From Nitrospira japonica (GTDB lineage Bacteria > Nitrospirota > Nitrospiria > Nitrospirales > Nitrospiraceae), in the NCBI RefSeq assembly GCF_900169565.1, contig NZ_LT828648.1, positions 372,001-436,000 of the forward strand: 64,000 nucleotides of DNA, in the 5' to 3' direction. A program made the position numbers and the translations under genes. The notes under the pieces were generated by a model that made no database searches, was not told the origin of the DNA, and was given only the letters and a program-made list of their open reading frames with translations. The first letter of the stretch is position 1, and each line of letters opens with the position of its first letter. Shown piece after piece: positions 45,026 through 53,621 of this stretch.

Positions 45026-46510
45026 TTGACTACCTCCAATCTCCTCTATCGCTGCTCCGCCATTCGGGATGCACTGGTCGACGCGGGGCTGTTCGCCGCT
45101 TCAGCCGGAACGTCGGCCGCGGGTGACGCCGATACGGCGCTGAATTCCTGGCGGATCGGAACGGTCCCGTTCCTCCTTTCCGCGGACCAGATCGGCTTTT
45201 TCCGCCGCCTGGGTCCCCATCTTCTTTCGTTCTATCGCGCGCTCAACCGGCTGTACGCCGAAAGCGCCCGCGGCCTGCAGCCCTCCTGGATCGCCGAAGC
45301 CTTGGATCGTGGAAAACCGGAAGGGCTCGTCAGCTACAGCCGCATGAAACGGTTTCGCGACCTGCTGCCCGCCGTGATCCGTCCCGACGTGATTCCGACT
45401 GCCGACGGAATGGTCATTACCGAGCTCGATTCGGTGCCGGGCGGCATCGGACTTACCGCCTGTCTCTCGCGCGCCTATGCCGACAATGGATTTCTGAATC
45501 CCGAAGATCCGTCGTCGCCCGCCACTATGCGGCTGGTCGGCGGTCGCGACGGGATGATCGACGGGTTCGGCGCGATGCTGACGCATCTTCGCGGTTCCCG
45601 TGAAGGATGCACGGCGGTAGTGGTGTCGGATGAAGCGAAGGACTATCGGCCGGAAATGACCTGGATGACGGCGCGACTTTCCGAGCGGGGGATTGAGACC
45701 CGTTGCGTGCAGCCGCGCGACGTCCGGTTCACGGAAGGAACGCTCCGAATCGTCGACGGCGACCGCGAACAGCCCATCGCGCTGATGTACCGGTTTTTCG
45801 AATTGTTCGACCTCCCCAACATCCCGAAGTCGGAACTGATCCAATATGCCGCGAAAAAAGATTGGGTGACCGTCACTCCTCCATACAAGCCGGCGCTGGA
45901 AGAGAAGTCGGCCTTCGCACTCCTTCACCATCCGATGCTCCGCTCCTTCTGGCGCCGGGAATTGCGCGAAGACACCTGGCTTCATCTGACCACGGTCATG
46001 CCGCGAACATGGCTGCTCGACCCGGCTCCGGTCCCGCCGCAGGCGACCATCCCGGGCCTGTCCATCGGAGATCGGGCCATCACGAATTGGCGGGATCTTC
46101 TGTCGGCCACCCAAAAGGAACGGCACTTCGTCATCAAGCCTTCCGGCTTCTCGGAATTGGCATGGGGCAGCCGGGGTGTGTCGATCGGGCATGATTTGCC
46201 TCAGAGTGAGTGGGCGACCGCGATCGATGAAGCGTTGGCCGCATTTCCGCGGACGCCTTATATCCTGCAAGAGTTCCACAAGGGCCGGCAATACCACCTG
46301 GAATACTACGACCCCGCCAGCGGGGAGATGCGCCAGATGGCGGGTCGGGCCAGATTGTCTCCCTATTATTTCGTGGCTGGCGAAAAGGTGGAGCTGGCTG
46401 GTATTCTGGCGACAGTGTGTCCGGCGGACAAGAAGATCATCCACGGGATGAAGGATGCGATCCTGGTTCCTTGCGCCGTTGCTCCGGAAGGCCAGCCCCG
46501 GGCGGAATGA
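45026..46510 (+). CDS. ATP-grasp-like protein
   Basis: 494 residues, starting at TTG 45026 as no in-frame ATG is near. RPDVIPTADGMVITELDSVP followed by GGIGLTACLSRAYA is like the circularly permuted ATP-grasp of glutathionylspermidine synthases; FVIKPSGFSELAWGSRGVSI and TPYILQEFHKGRQYHLEY fit the ATP-grasp nucleotide and metal sites. It should join an acid to an amine or thiol by way of acyl-phosphate. The substrate is unknown. A glutaredoxin-like gene follows 54 bp later. Confidence 0.65.
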   Translation: MTTSNLLYRCSAIRDALVDAGLFAASAGTSAAGDADTALNSWRIGTVPFLLSADQIGFFRRLGPHLLSFYRALNRLYAESARGLQPSWIAEALDRGKPEGLVSYSRMKRFRDLLPAVIRPDVIPTADGMVITELDSVPGGIGLTACLSRAYADNGFLNPEDPSSPATMRLVGGRDGMIDGFGAMLTHLRGSREGCTAVVVSDEAKDYRPEMTWMTARLSERGIETRCVQPRDVRFTEGTLRIVDGDREQPIALMYRFFELFDLPNIPKSELIQYAAKKDWVTVTPPYKPALEEKSAFALLHHPMLRSFWRRELREDTWLHLTTVMPRTWLLDPAPVPPQATIPGLSIGDRAITNWRDLLSATQKERHFVIKPSGFSELAWGSRGVSIGHDLPQSEWATAIDEALAAFPRTPYILQEFHKGRQYHLEYYDPASGEMRQMAGRARLSPYYFVAGEKVELAGILATVCPADKKIIHGMKDAILVPCAVAPEGQPRAE

Positions 46511-46564
46511 TGGATGCGACGCTATTCGTTCCTGAACTGAACGTACGCATCAACACGAACAACT

Positions 46565-46819
46565 ATGGCTCTGACGCTCTATCACGTGGACTGGTGCCCG
46601 GAATGTGACGTGGTGCGGCGCAAGCTGGCAGAGGCCGGTCTGGCCTATGAAGGCGTCATCGTCCCCGATGTGCGGCCGTTCCGCAAGCAGGTCTACGAGG
46701 TGTCCGGACAATATTATGTGCCGGTCTTGAAGGACGGCGACACCGTACTGACCGAAACCGACGAGATTCTGGCCTATATCGAGCGCAAAGCGGAGGCCGA
46801 TCGTCTGGCCCAACGCTGA
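46565..46819 (+). CDS. Glutaredoxin-like / GST-N-domain protein
   Basis: 84 residues: TLYHVDWCPECDVVRRKLAE with a C-x2-C redox pair (C11, C14), cis-Pro in QYYVPVLKDGD, and final helix TETDEILAYIERK. It is a thioredoxin-fold protein that reduces disulfides or binds thiols. Small spacing to the ATP-grasp-like gene suggests joint use of a thiol product. Confidence 0.85.
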   Translation: MALTLYHVDWCPECDVVRRKLAEAGLAYEGVIVPDVRPFRKQVYEVSGQYYVPVLKDGDTVLTETDEILAYIERKAEADRLAQR

Positions 46820-46896
46820 GCCGCCCCTCGGTCCCCGGGCCGGCATAGAGAATCGAACCCGCGTCGTTAATTACGCGCGAATGAGGGAGTAAGTCG

Positions 46897-48087
46897 ATGG
46901 AGGAGTGGAGACAAATCCTCGCCGACAGCATCGTCAAGCCTAAAGATCTCGCAGATCGCTTCGGCCTCGATGCCAAGGAGATCGAAGAGATCGTCGGCCC
47001 GTATCCCATGCGGATCACGCCCACGGTCCTGAACACCATCCGGGCAAAGGGCGATGCAATCTGGAGGCAGGTCGTCCCGGACGCGGCCGAGCTGGCCGAC
47101 ATCGATGCGGAGGACGACCCGCTCGAGGAAGACCTGATGAGTCCGGTGCCCCATCTGGTGCACCGGTACCCGGACCGCGTCCTCTTGATGGTGACGAATC
47201 AGTGTCCGATCTATTGCCGCTTCTGTACGCGCAAGCGCCTCGTCGGCAAACCCGGTTTTCTCAAGAAGGGCGAGCTGGATCGGGCCATCGCCTATCTGCG
47301 GGCTCATTCGGAAGTACGGGACGTCATCCTCTCCGGCGGCGATCCGTTGCTGTTGCCCGACCATCTGCTCGAACGCATCCTGAAAGCGCTCCGGACGATC
47401 CCGCACCTGGAATTGGTCCGCATCGGTTCCCGCGTGCCGGGCACGCTGCCCGAACGGATCACGCCGGCCCTCTGCGAGATCGTGAAAAAATACCACCCGA
47501 TCTATATGAATCTGCACTTCAACCATCCCGATGAGTTGACTCCCGAGGTGAAAGCGGCCTGCGGCCGCCTGGCTGACGCGGGTGTTCCTCTCGGCGCGCA
47601 GACCGTGCTCTTGAAAGACGTCAATGATGATCCTGAAATCATGCGGCGGCTGATGCATCAATTGCTGCTGGCCCGGGTGAAGCCGTACTATCTCTACCAG
47701 GCGGACTTGACCAAGGGCACGAATCATTTCCGCACGAAGGTCGAAACAGGGTTGAACATCATCAAGGCGCTGCAGGGTCACACCAGCGGAATGGCCGTCC
47801 CGCACTTCGTGATCGACGCACCGGGAGGGGGCGGAAAAATTCCGCTGCTGCCGGACGACTACCTGGTCCGCATGAACGATGACGAAGCCGTGCTGCGCAA
47901 CTACGAGAACAAACGGTTCAGCTATCCTCAGTCGAAAGCGACGGGCGGCCGCGAATTGCCGATGGTCGGCGCACGCGCCTCCTATCAGGACGACGCCGAC
48001 GCCTTCCCCTCCTATGGCGACAGCTATCCCGATCGCGACGGCTATGCCGCCTGGGGCAACAGCTGCGGCGGAGACATGGACGACTGA
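46897..48087 (+). CDS. kamA: Lysine 2,3-aminomutase family radical SAM enzyme
   Basis: 396 residues. Radical SAM C103-x3-C107-x2-C110 (CPIYCRFCTRKR), SAM-binding LSGGDPLLL, and PLP Lys K314 in the motif PGGGGKIPLLP. Converts L-lysine to L-beta-lysine in KamA, or modifies lysine on EF-P in EpmB; length and full PLP motif fit either. GGGAG seven bases before ATG 46897. It overlaps the next gene by 1 bp, so translation is coupled. A C-terminal tail rich in Tyr, Ser and Asp is not usual. Confidence 0.92.
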   Translation: MEEWRQILADSIVKPKDLADRFGLDAKEIEEIVGPYPMRITPTVLNTIRAKGDAIWRQVVPDAAELADIDAEDDPLEEDLMSPVPHLVHRYPDRVLLMVTNQCPIYCRFCTRKRLVGKPGFLKKGELDRAIAYLRAHSEVRDVILSGGDPLLLPDHLLERILKALRTIPHLELVRIGSRVPGTLPERITPALCEIVKKYHPIYMNLHFNHPDELTPEVKAACGRLADAGVPLGAQTVLLKDVNDDPEIMRRLMHQLLLARVKPYYLYQADLTKGTNHFRTKVETGLNIIKALQGHTSGMAVPHFVIDAPGGGGKIPLLPDDYLVRMNDDEAVLRNYENKRFSYPQSKATGGRELPMVGARASYQDDADAFPSYGDSYPDRDGYAAWGNSCGGDMDD

Positions 48088-49241
48088 TGGCTGCCGCTCC
48101 GGCTCAGGGCATCCTGCCCTATCAACAAATCACCCGATTGATCGCCGGAGGAAGCATCACCGCCCCCGTTGCGATCGAAGACCGGCAGATCCAACCGGCC
48201 AGCCTCGACCTCCGCCTCGGCAAGAAAGCCTATCGGTTGATCAGCAGCTTTCTGCCCGAGCTGTCGCCCATTTCCAGCCGGCTCGACGTGATGGACTTTT
48301 ATCACTCCGACCTCGTGATGTACGAAATGGACCTGAGCGGTGGCGCGATCCTCGAGAAAGGCCATGTTTACCTCGTGCCGCTGCTGGAATCCCTCCAGCT
48401 GCCGAAGACGCTGCGGGCGCGGGCCAACCCGAAGAGCACCACCGGCCGGCTCGACGTGTTCACGCGCATCGTCACCGATCTCAACACCGGATTCGACGAG
48501 ATCCGTGCCGGCTATCACGGCCCCTTGTTTCTCGAGGTCGTACCCCGTTCGTTCGCGATCAAGGTGAAGACCGGCCAGAGCCTCAACCAAATCCGTTTCA
48601 TCCGCGGCGAGGCCACCGCCCCCGACGCGGCGCTCGAGCGCCTGCACCGGCAGGAGCCGCTGCTCTATCACAACGCGCCCAAACGCAAGGCCGTGTCGGC
48701 CAAGGAATTCCGTACCGATCACGGTCTGTTCCTTCGCATCGATCTCAAGGGAGAGGAGCGAACCGGCAACGCCGTCATCGGCTACCGGGCGAAAAAGAAC
48801 AGCCACGTCATCGACCTTTCCAAAGTCGGCTATTACGCGGCAGCGGATTTCTGGGAGCCCCTGTACCGGCATCGCCAGGACAGCCTGTTGTTGGAGCCGG
48901 AAGAGTTCTACATTTTGGCTTCCAAAGAACGCATCTGCGTTCCGCCGGACTATGCGGCAGAAATGGTGGCCTACGAGGCGGCTTGCGGAGAACTGCGCAC
49001 CCATTACGCGGGTTTCTTCGATCCGGGATTCGGATACGGGGCGGACGGCGAGATCGCCGGCACGCAAGTGGTGTTGGAGGTGCGGCCCCACGATGTCCCG
49101 TTCCTGATTCACGACGGCCAGACCTTCTTCAAGGTCATCTATGATCGCATGCTCGACGTGCCGAGCCGCCTGTACGGCGTCGGCCTGGGCTCGTCCTATC
49201 AGCGGCAGGCGCTCACGCTCAGCAAACATTTCAAGATATAA
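48087..49241 (+). CDS. dcd: Double-length dCTP deaminase
   Basis: 384 residues, twice the common Dcd of about 190. First dUTPase-fold half (15-185) has IQPASLDLRLGKKAYRL and RARANPKSTTGRLDVFTR (Ser/Arg active site), and the second half repeats the fold (235-375: GFFDPGFGYGADGEIAGTQ, VLEVRPHDVPFLI). It turns dCTP to dUTP for dTMP supply. The long form is known in some proteobacteria and relatives. Coupled with kamA by TGATG overlap, which is odd for unlike pathways. Confidence 0.9.
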   Translation: MAAAPAQGILPYQQITRLIAGGSITAPVAIEDRQIQPASLDLRLGKKAYRLISSFLPELSPISSRLDVMDFYHSDLVMYEMDLSGGAILEKGHVYLVPLLESLQLPKTLRARANPKSTTGRLDVFTRIVTDLNTGFDEIRAGYHGPLFLEVVPRSFAIKVKTGQSLNQIRFIRGEATAPDAALERLHRQEPLLYHNAPKRKAVSAKEFRTDHGLFLRIDLKGEERTGNAVIGYRAKKNSHVIDLSKVGYYAAADFWEPLYRHRQDSLLLEPEEFYILASKERICVPPDYAAEMVAYEAACGELRTHYAGFFDPGFGYGADGEIAGTQVVLEVRPHDVPFLIHDGQTFFKVIYDRMLDVPSRLYGVGLGSSYQRQALTLSKHFKI

Positions 49242-49262
49242 GGTATAGTGCAAGGGAACGCC

Positions 49263-49676
49263 ATGGCACCCACCGATCTTCCGACACCCCAATCAGACGA
49301 CCAACCGTCCCGCCACGACAACGCCCGCCGGCGCGAGCAGGACAGCGGCAGCGATACCCAACTGCATGTGGTCGGCGTCATGATCGGCACCGCGCTCATA
49401 TTCATCGGCTTTTTGAACGTGTTCCTGTCGATCAGCGGAGGCTTCGAGATCAACGTGGTGCCGTTGCTGATCTACTTCGGGGGGATTGCCGTCTGGGCCA
49501 ATGCCGCGATCGAGGCTCCCATGTTTCGGTACGGGGTGATCGCCTGCGCCCTCGCCTTGGCGTTCGCGTTCTTTCACTACGGAGAGGTGCTGTTCTGGCA
49601 CAAGCAAGTCGTGTTCTGGGCGACAGTGGTGATCGTCATGTATTTCATGTTCAATGAGCCGAAAAAGCCCGCGTAG
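49263..49676 (+). CDS. Small membrane protein, four helices
   Basis: 137 residues from ATG 49263 (AAGGGA six bases before; GTG 49248 is less likely). A polar N-terminus of about 35 residues (many Asp, Arg, Ser) and four membrane helices (42-60, 66-84, 90-108, 115-132: MIGTALIFIGFLNVFL, VVPLLIYFGGIAVWANAAI, YGVIACALALAFAFF, VVFWATVVIVMYFMF). No family recognised. Follows dcd by 21 bp, so in the same operon. Confidence 0.7.
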   Translation: MAPTDLPTPQSDDQPSRHDNARRREQDSGSDTQLHVVGVMIGTALIFIGFLNVFLSISGGFEINVVPLLIYFGGIAVWANAAIEAPMFRYGVIACALALAFAFFHYGEVLFWHKQVVFWATVVIVMYFMFNEPKKPA

Positions 49677-49760
49677 GACACCGCATATCCTCCGAGGCCC
49701 CGCCGATTCTCTCCGCCTAATGGAGCCCATCATCTGCATTGCCAAGCAGGGGACAGCCCT

Positions 49761-50570
49761 ATGCGCGTGGCCGGTCGCGGCTCCCCTGCCGGCGTATCGA
49801 AACCGGAAACACGAAGCCGCCTCCTCGGACGCCCTATGACGAACCGCCCCTCGGCAGACCTTGCGCTGATCATCCTCACCGAAGCTCCCATCGTCGGCCA
49901 GGTCAAGACAAGCCTTTGCCCGCCGCTGACGCAGGACGAAGCGGCGACGCTGCACGGCAGCTTTGTACTGGATACGTTGGAACGCACCAAAGTCGCCATG
50001 GACAAGTGGAAGCTTCCATTCGATCGCTACCTTGCCTGCGCTCCGTCATCCCAACACGTCTTCTTCAAAATCATGGAAGAGCGGCATCGCGTGCGCTTGA
50101 TCGACCAACTCGGCGCCGATCCGGACGCACGTATGCGGGAGACCTGCCGCGCGGTGTTCGACAAAGGACACCGCCGTGTCGTGATGCTGGGGACCGATAT
50201 CCCCACCCTGCCACTCGAGTATTACCGGCAGGCGGCGATGCTCTTGGATGAGCACGATCTGGTCCTGGGCCCCGAGCAGACGGGCGGCTGCTATCTGTTT
50301 GGATTGGCCAAGCGAGCGGATGGCCTCTTCAGCGACATTCCCTGGTGTACCGATCAGGTCTTCCGGGTGACCCGAGAGAGAGCCGAATCTCTGGGCCTCC
50401 GCGTCGCCTCCCTGCCGGAGTGGCGCGACGTCGACTCAATCGACGATCTGACCGCGTTTATCGAAGCCGGCGCGCGCGACGCGAGTTTGCCGAAAGCGGA
50501 ACGGCAATTCTCCTCCCGCACGGCCGGGACGCTGCAACTGCTCGCCAAACGGATCCGATCACGGGCATAA
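49761..50570 (+). CDS. DUF2064/TIGR04282-type nucleotidyl-transfer-fold protein
   Basis: 269 residues from ATG 49761 (AGGGGA before it), or 244 from ATG 49836 where the fold starts. The fold reads LALIILTEAPIVGQVKTSLCPPL, then RVVMLGTDIPTLPLEYY (the GTDxP motif), and DLVLGPEQTGGCYLFGL. Family is GT-A-like; one member works in arsenosugar biosynthesis. The substrate here is unknown. Next gene, an SDR, starts 10 bp later. Confidence 0.8.
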   Translation: MRVAGRGSPAGVSKPETRSRLLGRPMTNRPSADLALIILTEAPIVGQVKTSLCPPLTQDEAATLHGSFVLDTLERTKVAMDKWKLPFDRYLACAPSSQHVFFKIMEERHRVRLIDQLGADPDARMRETCRAVFDKGHRRVVMLGTDIPTLPLEYYRQAAMLLDEHDLVLGPEQTGGCYLFGLAKRADGLFSDIPWCTDQVFRVTRERAESLGLRVASLPEWRDVDSIDDLTAFIEAGARDASLPKAERQFSSRTAGTLQLLAKRIRSRA

Positions 50571-50580
50571 TACGGCCAGT

Positions 50581-51315
50581 ATGACTCATCGGGTGGCGCT
50601 CATCACCGGCGGAGCAAAAGGCATCGGACGCGGGATCGCACTCGACCTTGCGCAGCAACAGTGGTGCGTCGCCATTTGCTATCGCACGAGCGCGGCGGAG
50701 GCGGAGGAAACGGCTCGGGCCATTGAAGCGCGGGGCGGCCGAGCCCTCACGCGCCGCTGCGACGTGTCCGAGCCGACGGCGGCCCGGGAATTCGCCGCCA
50801 CGGTCGAGAAGGAATGGGGGCATATCGACGCGCTGATCAACGGCGCCGGCCCCTACCATCGCGTCAATCTGTTCGACGAGACGGTCGCGGGCTGGAACGA
50901 GATGTTCGACGGGAATCTCCATCCCATCTTCTACCTGGCGCAGGCGGTCGCGCCCGGCATGAAAGCCAGAAAGTACGGCCGGATCATCACCTTCAGCATG
51001 GCGAACACGGAGCAGATGGTCTCGCAACCGGACGTCACCGCCCACTACATCGCCAAGGCGGGTGTCCTGATCCTGACCAGGACGCTGGCGAAACTCCTGG
51101 CGCCGCACGGCATCACGGTCAACACCATCTCGCCCGGGTTCATCGACTCGGGAAGCGCACCGCCCGAAGAATTGGCCGGCATGACCAAACGAATTCCCGC
51201 AGGATATATCGGTACTGTCGATGACGTGGTGGCCGCCGTCCGTTTTCTGTTGGGCGACGACGCACGGTACGTCAACGGAGCCAACATTCAGATCAGCGGA
51301 GCATGGGGAATTTAG
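50581..51315 (+). CDS. Short-chain dehydrogenase/reductase with altered catalytic Tyr
   Basis: 244 residues. NAD(P) site TGGAKGIG (9-16), NAG-type INGAGP, active Ser S139 and K159. The usual Tyr-x3-Lys reads H155-Y-I-A-K159, so Tyr is one residue too near the Lys. It may shift to serve, or activity may be lost. Related to FabG and pteridine-reductase types; with FolE and PTPS-II genes in the window a pterin role is thinkable but not shown. Sits in the operon after the DUF2064 gene. Confidence 0.85.
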   Translation: MTHRVALITGGAKGIGRGIALDLAQQQWCVAICYRTSAAEAEETARAIEARGGRALTRRCDVSEPTAAREFAATVEKEWGHIDALINGAGPYHRVNLFDETVAGWNEMFDGNLHPIFYLAQAVAPGMKARKYGRIITFSMANTEQMVSQPDVTAHYIAKAGVLILTRTLAKLLAPHGITVNTISPGFIDSGSAPPEELAGMTKRIPAGYIGTVDDVVAAVRFLLGDDARYVNGANIQISGAWGI

Positions 51316-51367
51316 GACGTGGTGAAGATGTGATTCGAACGATCCCGTGGAAAAAGGAGTGCTGCAT

Positions 51368-51772
51368 ATGAAATCAGAGCCGGAGCGAGCGGCGCACCGC
51401 CGGTTCGTACAGGCGTTGCAACATGAACATCTGATCTGTACCCGTCCGGACTGCGGAGGTCCGATGGACGTGGTCGATTTGACCGTGCATCATGCCGCCG
51501 TGAAGACGTATCAAGCCGAGTGCGAGCGATGCCATGCCGTCGAGCACATCACCGGCAAGGTGGATACCCATCCCTCCTGGGACATCGCCTCGATTACCCT
51601 GATGGCCGAGATGCATCTGTTACACGATCAGCCGGTTTGCCCCTTCGACGACACGCCCATCACGTTTACCTCCATGCCCAACCCTCGCCGCAAGGCCCGA
51701 TATCGCCTGTCGTGCTATTACTGCGGGCGACATACGGAGATGAACTGGCCTCCCCCCGAAGCCAAACGATAG
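51368..51772 (+). CDS. Small zinc-ribbon-type protein
   Basis: 134 residues from ATG 51368 (AAGGAG eight bases before). Four pairs of Cys: CTRPDCGG, CERCH, PVCPF and CYYCG, giving perhaps two zinc sites. No export signal. Between them are HHAAVKTYQAE and FTSMPNPRRKARYRLS, strand-like. No family name known to me; it could bind nucleic acid or act as a chaperone for zinc. It is the last gene in the run starting with kamA. Confidence 0.7.
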   Translation: MKSEPERAAHRRFVQALQHEHLICTRPDCGGPMDVVDLTVHHAAVKTYQAECERCHAVEHITGKVDTHPSWDIASITLMAEMHLLHDQPVCPFDDTPITFTSMPNPRRKARYRLSCYYCGRHTEMNWPPPEAKR

Positions 51773-52151
51773 GTCTCCGACATCACCGGAACGATCGGGA
51801 CTGGCGGCACCCGCTCCTCCCAAAAGAAAGCAGCGGTGAATCGGCCCAGAGAGGTTGCGGGCAAGCCGTGCTAATAGGTCTGCCGGAAACCGAGCGAGGT
51901 CTTTCTCAATCCTCACTCTATCATCAGATCATCGCATGAGCGGGCATCAGAGCCGTTTTGTCCTCCGGCGTTGCCGATATGGAGCGGCCCGTTGAAACGG
52001 GTGGCGAGGACTGTTCGCAGATCCGTTCGACGGCAGTCGGGACGGATCAAGTTCCGCAGCCAAGCGAAGCAGAGGCCTACGCCGGACTGAAACGGATCTG
52101 GCCTTGAGCGAAAGCGATGATCTGACGACCTTTACTTGCCGCTGGCCGTGC

Positions 52152-52237
52152 CCGTTGCGCTTCCAACGCAACGGCGTGGCCTGTACTGTTCGAATCGTTT
52201 CGATGAGTTTACAGGCCACGAACGGACGAGGCTTAGC
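52152..52237 (+). repeat. Two-hairpin repeat, copy A
   Basis: Hairpin 1: CCGTTGCG (52152-52159), loop CTTCCAA, CGCAACGG (52167-52174). Hairpin 2: GTGGCCTGTA (52176-52185) with TACAGGCCAC (52210-52219), inside it TCGAA (52190) with TTCGA (52199). Then AACGGACGAGGCTTAGCTGG. Shares loop, order and flanks with copy B, but stems differ. Confidence 0.65.
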
Positions 52238-52398
52238 TGGGTTCGCGCGGAGGTGGAGCGCGGCGAGGCTCGTGACGACGCTACTCTTGTCTTCTCACCC
52301 TCTCTCTCCCCGCTGCTGAAATCTACCGGGCGGGCAGCCAGGCGGAATCGTCCGCCGCCTTGCCGGAGAGGCCGGGACACAACTCACCGAAGCGAGAG

Positions 52399-52482
52399 GC
52401 GCTTGCTCTTCCATAGCAAGCGCGAAGACTGCACTGTTTGAGCCAGCCACTGGCGAGTTTGCAGGATTCAACGAGCGAGGTC
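52399..52482 (+). repeat. Two-hairpin repeat, copy B
   Basis: Hairpin 1: GCGCTTGCT (52399-52407), loop CTTCCAT, AGCAAGCGC (52415-52423). Hairpin 2: CTGCA (52429-52433) with TGCAG (52460-52464), inside it GCCAG with CTGGC (52442-52454). Then AACGAGCGAGGTCTAGTTGG. 248 bases from copy A in the same direction. Confidence 0.65.
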
Positions 52483-52529
52483 TAGTTGGGTGGCATCTCA
52501 GGTGCGCGGCGGAGATTCCGCCTGGCTGC

Positions 52530-52853
52530 TTACCGCCCAAACGCTTTTTTCAGCAACGGCTCCATCTCACCCTTAGCGGCCATCGGATCGAGGATGTCCG
52601 TGTCGCCATAAAATTGACCATCGATGAAGACCTTGGGCAGAGTGGGCCAATTCGTCATCTTGGTCAGGGCTTCGCGCTTCGCCGGCTGAGAGAGCACGTC
52701 GATCAGCTCATAGGGATAGCCGTACTTGTCGAAGAATTGCATGGTCTCCAGTGTAAAGCCGCACATCGGCATGGTCTTCGTGCCTTTACCGTAGATCAGG
52801 ATCTTGTTCGCGGCGATTTCTTGTTGGATTTCGTCCTGGATCGGATCTCCCAT
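52530..52853 (-). CDS. grxD: Monothiol glutaredoxin (Grx4/GrxD type)
   Basis: 107 residues. Active site C31-G-F-T, where CGFS is usual; the GSH/2Fe-2S-binding parts are kept: KGTKTMPMCGF, NWPTLPKVFIDGQF and GDTDIL. Carries a shared 2Fe-2S cluster between two subunits or with BolA. AAGGAGG directly before ATG. The bolA gene ends 10 bp upstream, matching the known GrxD-BolA pair. Confidence 0.93.
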   Translation of the reverse strand: MGDPIQDEIQQEIAANKILIYGKGTKTMPMCGFTLETMQFFDKYGYPYELIDVLSQPAKREALTKMTNWPTLPKVFIDGQFYGDTDILDPMAAKGEMEPLLKKAFGR

Positions 52854-52863
52854 GGCTTCCTCC

Positions 52864-53103
52864 TTATACTTCGTCCTTCGTGCGGGCCGTCAGTTCCAGC
52901 GCGTGAATGCGTCCGTCCTTCATCGGCGCATCGAGAGCCTGATAAATGAGACGGTGCCGATCGAGCAAGTTCTTGCCCCGAAACACCTCGGATACCACCA
53001 CCACCTTCAAATGGTCCATGGTTCCGGTGCGGTCGGTCATCGTCACGGCTGCATCCGGCATCGTGCGTCTAATGTAGTCGGTCAGGGTTTCAGCTGTAAT
53101 CAC
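52864..53103 (-). CDS. bolA: BolA-family protein
   Basis: 79 residues from GTG 53103 (GAGGAG before it). The fold order and words fit BolA: LTDYIRRTMPDAAVTMTD, HLKVVVVSEVFRGKNLLDRH, and LIYQALDAPM with IHALELTA at the end. BolA and monothiol glutaredoxin bridge a 2Fe-2S cluster and take part in iron regulation or cluster repair. First gene of the two-gene unit. Confidence 0.93.
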   Translation of the reverse strand: MITAETLTDYIRRTMPDAAVTMTDRTGTMDHLKVVVVSEVFRGKNLLDRHRLIYQALDAPMKDGRIHALELTARTKDEV

Positions 53104-53546
53104 CCTCGTCTCCTCAACGAATCCCTCATGGCAGGCTATTGAAAGAATCCTTCAACTCCGGTCTCGCGTCGCTCAGACTCGAGATCGTGATACCCGGCTG
53201 CCCAAAACACTTTTCCCACATCCTAATGGCTAGAGGATACCGTAGGGGCTTCCAGAAACGCAATTTCCCATCCACCCGATAGTGGATCAGTTACCGTCAG
53301 CAACACGGAAGCATGTCATTCCCGCAAAATCGCCAATCAGTCAAGTCCTGGCCACACACGCCTACTACGGATTCACCATGAATCGGTTTTGATCCGGCCG
53401 TTCAGACCTCACAATGGTGATCGGCGTTGGCTTCGCTCCGAATCGCTCGTGAAACTGAAGGTATTTGCACGCGAAGCTGCTACCCACGATTGGTACGAAT
53501 CTTGGTTAGCCTGCCGGGGGCGTTATCTATTTGCGGAGGTATGCTT
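53104..53546. other. Intergenic region upstream of bolA
   Basis: About 440 bases without a recognised gene. The right end holds the ribosome site (GGAGGT, 53535-53540) of a short peptide; the left end should have the bolA promoter. No repeat seen. Confidence 0.5.
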
Positions 53547-53621
53547 ATGAGTTCTGTCATGACATTCACAGTCGCTGGAGTGTTGCTGAGTTCTTTGCTG
53601 CTGTTGCGGCGTAGCTGGTGA
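53547..53621 (+). CDS. 24-residue hydrophobic peptide
   Basis: GGAGGT six bases before ATG 53547 starts a short frame: MSSVMTFTVAGVLLSSLLLL and then RRSW. One membrane helix with a positive tail, like small membrane or type I toxin-type peptides. It stands alone between bolA and the response regulator. Evidence is the ribosome site plus the make-up of the peptide. Confidence 0.4.
   Translation: MSSVMTFTVAGVLLSSLLLLRRSW

Larger units (their letters stand above)
51773..52529. other. 757-base gene-free region with a structured repeat
   Basis: No credible protein gene on either strand. It holds two copies of a two-hairpin repeat (52152-52237 and 52399-52482), and a partial third (CGAGCGAGGTCT near 51891-51902). 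An AT-poor filler between has short inverted repeats such as CCCGTT-GA-AACGGG near 51989. Convergent with the glutaredoxin gene. Confidence 0.6.

Noticed and set aside
45101-46444. 447-residue minus-strand frame
   Set aside because: Antisense to the ATP-grasp-like gene; composition His/Arg/Asp-rich with no domain.
52377-52490. Integron attC site
   Set aside because: GTTGGGT at the right end fits the attC core, and ACACAACT at the left nearly pairs with it, but the left core breaks the RYYYAAC rule, the hairpin is off-centre, and no integrase or cassette genes are near.
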